Shown here in pieces: positions 1 to 5,307 of a stretch of 5,381 bases of DNA (position 1 is its first letter; every line of letters begins with the position of its first letter). The position numbers and the translations under genes are program-made. The notes beneath the pieces were generated by a model. It saw only the letters and a program-made list of their open reading frames with translations, did not search any database and was not told where the DNA came from. Source of the DNA: JANYGM01 sp043764015 (GTDB lineage Bacteria > Bacteroidota > Bacteroidia > Cytophagales > Thermonemataceae); contig JAYUKY010000016.1 of the NCBI GenBank assembly GCA_043764015.1, positions 1 to 5,381 of the forward strand. Direction: 5' to 3'.

Positions 1-1
1 A

Positions 2-98
2 AAAAAGCAGAAAATGCCGTTGTTATGATAAAATTAGCCTTTATAAGTATGATATTAAATCACTTTTAAAGAAAAATAGTTTCTAAACATACTCTAAG
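2..98. repeat. Left copy of 97-bp perfect terminal inverted repeat
   Basis: This stretch is the exact reverse complement of 5285-5381, compared base by base. The identity stops at 98/99, where the two flanks diverge. The repeat starts with an A-run and is strongly AT-rich. It contains two direct copies of TATGATA at 24-30 and 48-54, 24 bases apart, which could be protein-binding sites (inference). On the minus strand it encodes the final ten residues and the TAA stop of orf9. Inverted repeats of about 100 bp are known at the ends of protein-primed linear phages such as PRD1, but they could also be inversion sites or an assembly or amplification product. Confidence 0.97.
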
Positions 99-851
99 AG
101 AAAATTGTTGCCTGTTAATAAATGACCTATAAAAATTCTCATCACCTATTACATTCACGTCCAAATCACGCAAACCGTCCAAAATCATCTCTTTTGTAGG
201 AGTTATGGTTAAAATTCCTGTATTTTTGTCTTTGGCACTCCTACTAATACTAGGTTTAATTTTTTGCTTAATCTCTGTGTCGCCTGCGGTCTGAAAATAT
301 ATCATATTTTCCTCATATTGCGCCCTACTATTGCTTCCCACGTCTGAAAATGTGATGCTTTTTACTCGTATTGGCTCAGCTTTTGTAGTTAATCCAAATA
401 GTTCTAAGTTTTTCTTTTGGATAGCTGATATAATGTTAGTGGTGGGGTAATTATAGTTTCTGTTCGCTTGCACCATTAAATCACGTGCCAATGCGTTGAT
501 AGACATATCAAAATTAGCGACTTCTCCACCATACCTCGCCGTTAGCCACGTACCCATAGCAGCTAATTCAGAACTACGTATGGGATATACACCTGTTCCG
601 TTGGGAGTAGCCGTGTTACCTACCACTGTTATTCCGTAATAAGTTTTTAGCGTAAAATTACCGTAAACGCCCAGCACCACATCATCAATAAAGTCCTGTG
701 GGAATGGTTTTTGCAAATCATCTTGATTATAGCTCGTAAAATCAACTAAATCTTTGTAATCATACCCAGCAAGTCGGTATTTGATAGGAAAATAGCCACG
801 TGTAAAGGTGAAAACATTGACTAATTCGTTTGTATTTTGAATATTTTGCAT
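66..851 (-). CDS. orf9: 261-aa soluble protein, possible virion structural protein
   Basis: I do not recognise this family. The reading frame can be extended to a TTG at 872, but the ATG at 849-851 is preferred: it lies four bases after the stop of orf8, and the TTG start would overlap that gene. The 261-residue product has no signal peptide or membrane segment, unlike nearly all its neighbours. It mixes aromatic, Asn- and Thr-rich stretches that look beta-rich (residues 12-90 and 155-225) with a probable helical centre (about 93-150). Residues 1-251 contain no cysteine. The last ten residues, LRVCLETIFL, and the stop are encoded by the left inverted repeat, so the natural C-terminus may differ if that end is a junction. 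As the largest soluble protein at the end of a membrane and lysis operon, and close in length to the PM2 capsid protein (about 269 residues), it could be a capsid or spike protein; no motif proves this. Confidence 0.8.
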   Translation of the reverse strand: MQNIQNTNELVNVFTFTRGYFPIKYRLAGYDYKDLVDFTSYNQDDLQKPFPQDFIDDVVLGVYGNFTLKTYYGITVVGNTATPNGTGVYPIRSSELAAMGTWLTARYGGEVANFDMSINALARDLMVQANRNYNYPTTNIISAIQKKNLELFGLTTKAEPIRVKSITFSDVGSNSRAQYEENMIYFQTAGDTEIKQKIKPSISRSAKDKNTGILTITPTKEMILDGLRDLDVNVIGDENFYRSFINRQQFSLRVCLETIFL

Positions 852-855
852 AATT

Positions 856-1605
856 TTAGGTAGCGGCTGCAATAGCAGTTTTATAAGATTTTAGGACTAA
901 ATCACGGTACAACCATAAATCAACAGCAAATATCACTAAAATAGCTATCCAAAACCACGAGGTTTTATAGAAAGGTGTTGTTTTTGTGCCTACTTTTTCA
1001 TTAGAAATTGCTTTTAAAATGGTTTTTACTCTATTTTCAAAAAAATCCCCATATGCCCAACTTCCAGCAATAGCTTTTCCAAAGGCTTTGTATTCTCCAA
1101 ATTTGAGCCTATCAAAAGTGCTTTTAGCAAGCCTACTATCAGTAAAAAACACTTTTAAAGCACCATAAGCAATATTATCATTCTTAAAAAACAAATCATC
1201 TAGCTGCTCACTCGTGAGGCTATCAAAATCATAATTACCAAGTTGTGGCAACACTACATCATAATTTCTTTTCCAAGTAACTTGTATGTAGCCTCGCCCA
1301 CGTTGTTTTGTGTCGTAGCCGTGTTTATTAAAGTAGGCTTCATCTCCTTGTTCAGAAATGCTTTGGAAACGTCCCCCAGTTTCGTTGTAAACAATGCAAA
1401 AAACGGCTATAAACTCGCCTAGTGTTAGTTTGCTTTGCCCAGACCATTTTTTAATGTTACTTGCCCATTTTTCGTAATTTTGGACGTTTATACTATGTTT
1501 AAATAAGGCAGGATTATTTTTTTGGATAATGGCAAAAAACGCTCCAAAACCACCCTCATTCACTTTAAAATCTCCACTTACCAAAAACTCTTGTGCTTGT
1601 GCCAT
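856..1605 (-). CDS. orf8: GH19-like muralytic enzyme with C-terminal membrane anchor
   Basis: The 249-residue protein looks like a glycoside hydrolase family 19 (chitinase/endolysin) domain, which in phages cleaves the glycan strands of peptidoglycan. The visible signatures are YNETGGRF (residues 73-80), where E75 would be the catalytic acid, and RGRGYIQVTWKRNY (102-115), the family's typical R-G-R-G-Y-x-Q-x-T segment. E85 or E89 could be the second acidic residue. A single hydrophobic segment at about 216-233 (rich in Trp, Ile and Val) follows the enzyme domain, which is unusual for a soluble endolysin and suggests a membrane-bound enzyme used at entry or exit. There is no N-terminal signal peptide. 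The ATG is 17 bases after the stop of orf7, and orf9 starts just after this gene's stop, so co-transcription is likely. The fold assignment is fairly safe; chitin rather than peptidoglycan as substrate cannot be excluded. Confidence 0.85.
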   Translation of the reverse strand: MAQAQEFLVSGDFKVNEGGFGAFFAIIQKNNPALFKHSINVQNYEKWASNIKKWSGQSKLTLGEFIAVFCIVYNETGGRFQSISEQGDEAYFNKHGYDTKQRGRGYIQVTWKRNYDVVLPQLGNYDFDSLTSEQLDDLFFKNDNIAYGALKVFFTDSRLAKSTFDRLKFGEYKAFGKAIAGSWAYGDFFENRVKTILKAISNEKVGTKTTPFYKTSWFWIAILVIFAVDLWLYRDLVLKSYKTAIAAAT

Positions 1606-1622
1606 TATATTTGTGTATGTTT

Positions 1623-2162
1623 TTAACTATTAAAAAGGGTTTCAGGGTCAATATAAGTAGTTTTTTTGGGTGTTTCTTTGGTTGCTTTATCTACTTTGAT
1701 AACTGCCAAGTGCAAATGGGCGCCTCTTGAATGCCCTGTATCTCCCATACTACCTAAAATTTCACCTTTGCGGATTTTGTCGCCTTGCTTGACAACAACA
1801 GTAGTGAGGTGCAAATAATATGATTTATAGCCGTTTTTGTGGTCAATAAGCACATAATTACCATTTTGCCCACCACAATAATAATCATCACCTACTACGC
1901 AACCTGTGTGTGCCACTTCTACAACGCCCTTTTCAATAGCTAAAATAGGGGAGTTCTTAGCACCGTAATAATCTACGCCATTATGATAACCTGCTTGAAA
2001 GTGTCTATTGGGCGTTTTTGGATAATCAGGGCGTTTTGGTTGCCATTTTCTCTTGCTTCTCCAAACCAAAAATACCACAAAACCTATCAAAAAAACCATT
2101 AAAATAATGGCTATTTTTTTGTTTTTATCCACGAAACCAGCGTATTTTTCTAAGGTAAGCAT
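1623..2162 (-). CDS. orf7: membrane-anchored M23 family metallopeptidase
   Basis: The 179-residue protein is a LytM/M23-type zinc endopeptidase, a family that cuts peptide bridges or stems in peptidoglycan. All family ligands and catalytic residues are visible: HNGVD gives H60 and D64, YLHL gives H118, and AHLH gives H149 and H151. The glycine-rich strands around GDKIRKGEILGSMGDTGHS (127-145) are also typical. One membrane segment at about 17-35, with positively charged residues after it (RSKRKW), anchors the N-terminus, so the enzyme domain would face away from the membrane on the side set by its topology. The domain is near minimal length, with no LysM or SH3 targeting domain. C88 and C96 could form a disulfide in an inserted loop. 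It sits directly before the GH19-like gene, so the pair would attack both glycan and peptide bonds. Confidence 0.92.
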   Translation of the reverse strand: MLTLEKYAGFVDKNKKIAIILMVFLIGFVVFLVWRSKRKWQPKRPDYPKTPNRHFQAGYHNGVDYYGAKNSPILAIEKGVVEVAHTGCVVGDDYYCGGQNGNYVLIDHKNGYKSYYLHLTTVVVKQGDKIRKGEILGSMGDTGHSRGAHLHLAVIKVDKATKETPKKTTYIDPETLFNS

Positions 2163-2177
2163 TTTTTAGTTTAAATT

Positions 2178-2197
2178 TAGACCTTATAGAAGGTCTA
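2178..2197 (-). other. Stem-loop at the orf6/orf7 junction
   Basis: The sequence can form a perfect 8-bp stem with a 4-base loop: TAGACCTT at 2178-2185 pairs with AAGGTCTA at 2190-2197. The stop codon of orf6 (TAG at 2195-2197 on the minus strand) is part of the stem, and the orf7 ATG follows 15 bases after it. No U-run follows the stem on the minus-strand transcript, so it does not look like an intrinsic terminator. It may be an mRNA stability, processing or translation-control element between the two genes (inference). Confidence 0.6.
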
Positions 2198-2965
2198 TTG
2201 GAAATTGTGCATATAAACGCCCTTTTCAGCGTTGAAATTATTGATAAAATCTGCTACCATTTCGGCTCTGTCGTGGTGTATTTGTTGCTCACCAGAGAAA
2301 ACCCTCGTACAAGCGTGTAAGGCTTTTTTTTGTGAAAAACCTAGTGCTAAATACCATTTTAGACCGTTTAGGTCGCAGTCTGTTTCGTCTGATGTATTCA
2401 GTTCGTAATGACTTCTTTCGTGGAAAAGAATAAAAACCCTCATAGCTACCGTATAAGGGCGCATTTTGCCCTTTGAAATCTCCACATAACCATTTTTACG
2501 GCTCACACGTGCAGGTGTGTTAAGCGTTACGCCTGTATCTCTATTTTTCAGCGTTTCCGCTACAAAAATAGGGTTTTGGTTTTGATTATCCGTATAAATA
2601 CCGTCTTTTAGCGTATTTAGGCGTTTCACAACGTCCAAAGCGTGCATAATAAAGCTACACACTTGCATATTTGCCACCAAATTAACAGATTTTAGTGCAA
2701 TTTTGGTGATAAATTCCACGTTTGGGAGTGGTTTTATGGCTATTTGTGTGATGATTTCTATACATAATTTTTTAGGCGACAAAGGCAAAGGAATAGAAAT
2801 AGTTACTTTTCCTTTGTTCACTAAATCTCTACGGTCAAAATAGACAGTTTCTTTGTCTGCTGCATCATAACCACGAAAACGCACAGAGCCTTTTTGTGCT
2901 GCTAAGAAAGTCAGCGTAATATTTAGCGCACTATCATTGGTATCAATAAAATACGTTTTTTTCAT
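2195..2965 (-). CDS. orf6: putative HExxH zinc metallopeptidase
   Basis: This 256-residue protein carries FHERSH (zinc-binding H182 and H186, catalytic E183), followed closely by an ETDCD segment that fits an ExxxD motif with E194 as third ligand and D198 behind it. The segment continues as a helix ending in LALGFS, much as in the M78 (ImmA/IrrE) and M48 peptidases, where HExxH is followed by E-x-x-x-D. The spacing of seven residues between H186 and E194 is short. The N-terminal 90 residues look beta-rich (for example KGKVTISIPLPL) and could be a separate structural or targeting domain. No membrane segment or signal peptide is seen, which makes it one of only two such proteins in the operon. 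Possible roles are maturation of virion proteins or cutting of a host or cell-wall peptide; neither is shown by the sequence. The ATG follows an 84-base gap that includes a tandem repeat. Confidence 0.8.
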   Translation of the reverse strand: MKKTYFIDTNDSALNITLTFLAAQKGSVRFRGYDAADKETVYFDRRDLVNKGKVTISIPLPLSPKKLCIEIITQIAIKPLPNVEFITKIALKSVNLVANMQVCSFIMHALDVVKRLNTLKDGIYTDNQNQNPIFVAETLKNRDTGVTLNTPARVSRKNGYVEISKGKMRPYTVAMRVFILFHERSHYELNTSDETDCDLNGLKWYLALGFSQKKALHACTRVFSGEQQIHHDRAEMVADFINNFNAEKGVYMHNFQ

Positions 2966-3006
2966 CTTATAGTATATAATTTGTTGTTTATCAGTAAATT
3001 GTATTT

Positions 3007-3045
3007 AATTCATAATTCACAATTCATAATTCACAATTCACAATT
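3007..3045. repeat. 7-bp tandem repeat in the orf5-orf6 gap
   Basis: Five complete units and a partial one follow each other without interruption: AATTCAT, AATTCAC, AATTCAT, AATTCAC, AATTCAC, AATT. The unit varies only at its last base. The array fills nearly half of the 84-base gap between the stop of orf5 (3050) and the start of orf6 (2965), the longest intergenic space in the window, and it abuts an eight-base T-run (A-run on the minus strand). It may have grown by replication slippage, or it may space or regulate expression of orf6; neither can be told from the sequence. Confidence 0.95.
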
Positions 3046-3049
3046 TTTT

Positions 3050-3727
3050 TTATTCGTCTTTGAGCGTTTTCATTACCAAAAATACCACCAAAATAAGCAC
3101 TACCAAACCGCCTACAATCCATACGACTGTTGGAATGGGTGCTTTTGCAGGTGTAGTGGTTGCAGCTGCATTTGTATCTGTTGCTGTACCTGCTGCATTT
3201 GCAGGCAAATTATCTACATTTACCTTTGTATTGGCATCTAGCTGTGGTTTTTTACCAACTAAACCTTTGATACGGTCTGCTATACTCAAAAACTGATTAG
3301 GGTCTTTGGCTGCTTGTTTCCAGTTATTGGCGTACATTTGCGGATTTGTCAAAAACAAATTTGGGTCAGGTTTTTGGCTTACCGCAGGTGTTGCAGGCTC
3401 TAAACCTAAAATACTCAAAAGTTCTGCTTCACTACTTATTAAAACAGGCAAATTAAGCTGTTTTAGCCCTTTTTCTGTGGCATCTCCAAAATAACCGTAA
3501 GGCGTTTTTCCCATTACAAGCACCATTTTTGAAACAAGAAACCTTTGCAAAGCCTCCACGTGGTCGCCACGAGTGCCTTTTGCCATAGGGAATTTGCCTG
3601 TATAGTCTTCATAATCATCAAATTGAGCCGTTTTGTGGTCTGTGCATTTTTCACCTGTAAAGGAATTGCAGCCGCAAAAATTAGAAAAACCGTTTTCTAA
3701 CATCTGTTCTTTTTTTCTGCTTATCAT
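3050..3727 (-). CDS. orf5: peptidoglycan-binding-like protein with C-terminal membrane anchor
   Basis: The 225-residue protein has three parts. Residues 50-92 resemble the PG_binding_1 fold: G-x-x-G-x-x-V-x-x-L-Q-x-x-L (from G51 to L64), then YGYFGDATEKGLKQL (77-91), matching the family's D/G-x-F-G-x-x-T-x-x-x-L pattern. A poorly defined middle and an Ala/Thr/Asn/Pro-rich linker (about 165-197) follow, then a single hydrophobic segment at about 200-219 and a short charged tail (KTLKDE). Near the N-terminus lies a FCGC motif with C18, C20 and C28 and H31, a possible metal site or disulfide cluster. The likely role is to hold a membrane, perhaps a viral one, to peptidoglycan, next to the wall-degrading enzymes downstream. 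The linker and anchor resemble those of orf4. The ATG follows a 20-base gap after orf4. Confidence 0.82.
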   Translation of the reverse strand: MISRKKEQMLENGFSNFCGCNSFTGEKCTDHKTAQFDDYEDYTGKFPMAKGTRGDHVEALQRFLVSKMVLVMGKTPYGYFGDATEKGLKQLNLPVLISSEAELLSILGLEPATPAVSQKPDPNLFLTNPQMYANNWKQAAKDPNQFLSIADRIKGLVGKKPQLDANTKVNVDNLPANAAGTATDTNAAATTTPAKAPIPTVVWIVGGLVVLILVVFLVMKTLKDE

Positions 3728-3747
3728 AAATTTACTTATTTAGATTT

Positions 3748-4140
3748 TTATTTTTTTACCAAAAAAAACACAACCGCCACAATCAAAACTAAGGCTACAC
3801 CGCTACCTATGATTAAAGGTATTTTTGAGCTTGCAGGTGTCGTTGTTGCATTTGTACCTGTTGCAGATACGCCTGTCTGTGCAGGTGCTACTGGTGCAGT
3901 TGCTACTGGTGCAGTTGCTTCGTCTGCAAGTTTTGCGGTAAGCCCTACTTGTACGGTTTTGGCTTCATTATCAAGTTTTTTCGCATCTGCATCTAGCTCT
4001 TTTCCTTTTGTACGTGCCTCACGTCTGCGCATACGCATTGCCCTACGTTGCGCCCTTCGTTCCTTTGCAGCTTTGCGCCCTGCTTTGTTTCTAAGAAAAC
4101 TATCAAAATTCTCTTCTTTTTCTGAAATTGCGTAACCCAT
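3748..4140 (-). CDS. orf4: basic-headed, tail-anchored small protein
   Basis: The family is not recognised. The 130-residue protein is modular. The N-terminal region (about 18-47) is extremely rich in Arg, Lys and Ala (for example RRAQRRAMRMRRREAR), probably a charged helix able to contact nucleic acid. A helical stretch rich in Lys, Asp and Ala (about 47-75) follows, then an Ala/Pro/Thr/Gly linker (about 75-104). One hydrophobic segment (about 107-128) ends in two lysines at the extreme C-terminus, a classical tail-anchor layout. It shares its design with orf3 and its linker and anchor start (TTTPA, then IP) with orf5. One possible role is to tether the packaged genome to an internal membrane, as proposed for minor membrane proteins of lipid-containing phages; this is inference. 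It starts 10 bases after the stop of orf3. Confidence 0.85.
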   Translation of the reverse strand: MGYAISEKEENFDSFLRNKAGRKAAKERRAQRRAMRMRRREARTKGKELDADAKKLDNEAKTVQVGLTAKLADEATAPVATAPVAPAQTGVSATGTNATTTPASSKIPLIIGSGVALVLIVAVVFFLVKK

Positions 4141-4150
4141 TTGTATATTT

Positions 4151-4786
4151 TTAAGTTGTTTTTGTTCTCATAAAAAAAAACACTACCCCTGCAATAGCTA
4201 TAAGAGCTAAAATTGCAATAGCAATCATTAGCATTTTTTTCTTTTTAGCTGATTTAGCCTTGTCATCTTTGGCTGGTGTAGTCGTTGTAGTTGGCTCATC
4301 TTCTTGTGTTTCTTCTTCTTCTTGTGGAGCTTCTGCTGTTTCTTGCTGACTACCACCACCGCTGCCACCACCACCACCAAAACTACCGCCACCGCCGCCA
4401 CTTGCCATAGGTTTGCCCTCACTTCCCATAGGTATTTCCGTTTTAGCTTCTGTTTTGGGTGTTGTTTCTGTTATTTCTGCTGCCATTTTCCCAAACAAGC
4501 CTTTTATTCCACCCACAGGCTTAACTGTTTCTTGTGTGCTTTCTGGCGTTGTGGTTGTATCAAGCGGTTTAGTTTCCTCTTCTACTACTGTTTGATTGCC
4601 TTTTTTACGTTTTAGTGCTAAACGTCCTATTGGTGTAAGACGCAACAAACGCCTACCAAAACCGTTGTTTCTCCTATTTTCTCTTCTTTCTGCTTTTCGT
4701 GAGGCTCTGTTGGCTTTTCTATTGGCTTTGCGCCCTGAACGTCCACCAAATTCATCAAAACCAGTCATTTCTATGGGATTACTCAT
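4151..4786 (-). CDS. orf3: Arg-rich, Gly-rich tail-anchored protein
   Basis: This 211-residue protein is of unknown family and mostly low complexity. Its parts in order are a basic N-terminal region (about 15-63, with repeated RKANRKANRASRKAERR-type sequence); a Thr/Glu/Pro/Lys-rich segment (64-129); a glycine block (130-146, Gly runs broken by Ser and one Phe); an acidic block rich in Glu and Gln (149-164); a Thr run with PAK (166-173); a lysine cluster (179-184); and one hydrophobic segment (185-206) just before the C-terminus. The alternation of basic, acidic and flexible blocks suggests an unfolded arm that reaches from a membrane to nucleic acid or another protein. Upstream is a 49-base gap with two copies of TTGATTA (4796-4802 and 4808-4814), a possible control site. 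Codon use in the Gly block is repetitive, as expected for slippage-prone DNA, so its length may vary between relatives. Confidence 0.85.
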   Translation of the reverse strand: MSNPIEMTGFDEFGGRSGRKANRKANRASRKAERRENRRNNGFGRRLLRLTPIGRLALKRKKGNQTVVEEETKPLDTTTTPESTQETVKPVGGIKGLFGKMAAEITETTPKTEAKTEIPMGSEGKPMASGGGGGSFGGGGGSGGGSQQETAEAPQEEEETQEDEPTTTTTPAKDDKAKSAKKKKMLMIAIAILALIAIAGVVFFFMRTKTT

Positions 4787-4835
4787 ATTATTTTATTGAT
4801 TATCTTGTTGATTACTAATATTTTATAATTAAAAA

Positions 4836-5129
4836 CTATTTACGTTTAATTGCGAAAATCATTACAGTCAAAAATAAAACGGCAAGCACACAACCGCCCA
4901 CAATGGTATAAATTTTCTTGTTTTGTGCTTCTACTTCTTTTGCTTTGATGTTTTGTTCGCCTAATTGAATTACTTGGGACTGTTTGTCCTGGCGTAATTT
5001 CAAAAGTGCGCTTGTGGTATCTTGGAAACCTTGTTTTTCCGCAAGTCTGCCCTTTGCCTTGCTACCTATGCCCATTTGACCTATTCCTAAGCTCTGGACT
5101 GCCCCTGCTATTGCTTCTACTGCTGCCAT
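4836..5129 (-). CDS. orf2: 97-aa helical tail-anchored protein
   Basis: The family is not recognised. The first 25 residues are rich in Ala, Gly and Ile and mildly hydrophobic (AVEAIAGAVQSLGIGQMGIG), resembling amphipathic or fusion-like sequence. A charged helical region with coiled-coil character follows (about 40-72, rich in Gln, Lys and Glu). A single membrane segment (about 73-93) and the short basic tail KRK close the protein. The layout matches small integral proteins of membrane-containing phages, but it could be any small membrane protein. The ATG begins one base after the stop of orf1, which implies translational coupling. No Shine-Dalgarno sequence is apparent. Confidence 0.8.
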   Translation of the reverse strand: MAAVEAIAGAVQSLGIGQMGIGSKAKGRLAEKQGFQDTTSALLKLRQDKQSQVIQLGEQNIKAKEVEAQNKKIYTIVGGCVLAVLFLTVMIFAIKRK

Positions 5130-5130
5130 T

Positions 5131-5307
5131 TTAGTCTGTTAATTTTAAAAGTAAAATAATCAAAACCAATAAAATAAGGCTTATAATGCCTATTTTTGCT
5201 AGTGGGTTTTGCAAAAGTGGTGTTTTAGGTGCTTCTGCGCCTGTGGTGTCGTAAGCTGTATTTTTGTCGTAATTGTCGTATTCACTTAGAGTATGTTTAG
5301 AAACTAT
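5131..5307 (-). CDS. orf1: small C-terminally anchored membrane protein, start uncertain or partial
   Basis: An open frame enters from the right inverted repeat and ends at a TAA at 5131-5133. Between the preceding in-frame stop (5314-5316) and the end there is no ATG, GTG or TTG ahead of the conserved-looking part; the coordinate given begins at an ATA codon, followed by VSKHTLSEYDNYDKN, and is only a guess. The product would be about 58 residues, with an acidic, Tyr/Asp/Asn-rich N-terminal part, a Pro-containing turn (APKTPLLQNP) and a strongly hydrophobic Ile/Leu segment (about 39-54 in this numbering) ending in KLTD. It is the first gene of the run and abuts orf2. Either it uses a rare start, or its true N-terminus was lost at the repeat junction at 5284/5285. 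Confidence 0.6.
   Translation of the reverse strand: MVSKHTLSEYDNYDKNTAYDTTGAEAPKTPLLQNPLAKIGIISLILLVLIILLLKLTD

Noticed and set aside
852..872. TTG at 872 as start of orf9
   Set aside because: It would overlap the end of orf8, while an ATG at 851-849 just after the orf8 stop gives a normal start.
986..1168. Plus-strand 60-codon open frame
   Set aside because: It lies entirely antisense to the GH19-like gene orf8, whose motifs confirm the minus-strand frame.
2178..2197. Rho-independent terminator
   Set aside because: No U-tract follows the stem on the minus-strand transcript, and no T-run follows it on the plus strand.
3007..3045. Possible CRISPR array
   Set aside because: The units are 7 bp and contiguous, with no spacers and no cas genes nearby.
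4228..4422. Minus-strand frame rich in Val and Lys inside orf3
   Set aside because: It is an alternative reading of the Gly-codon run of orf3 with no independent support; the orf3 frame has a start, a tail anchor and operon spacing.
2981..4799. Several plus-strand open frames opposite orf2-orf5, some with hydrophobic or Ser/Ala/Val-rich products
   Set aside because: They lie antisense to better minus-strand genes and arise from the low-complexity Gly, Ala, Thr and Arg codons on the other strand; they have no recognisable domain and do not fit the operon.
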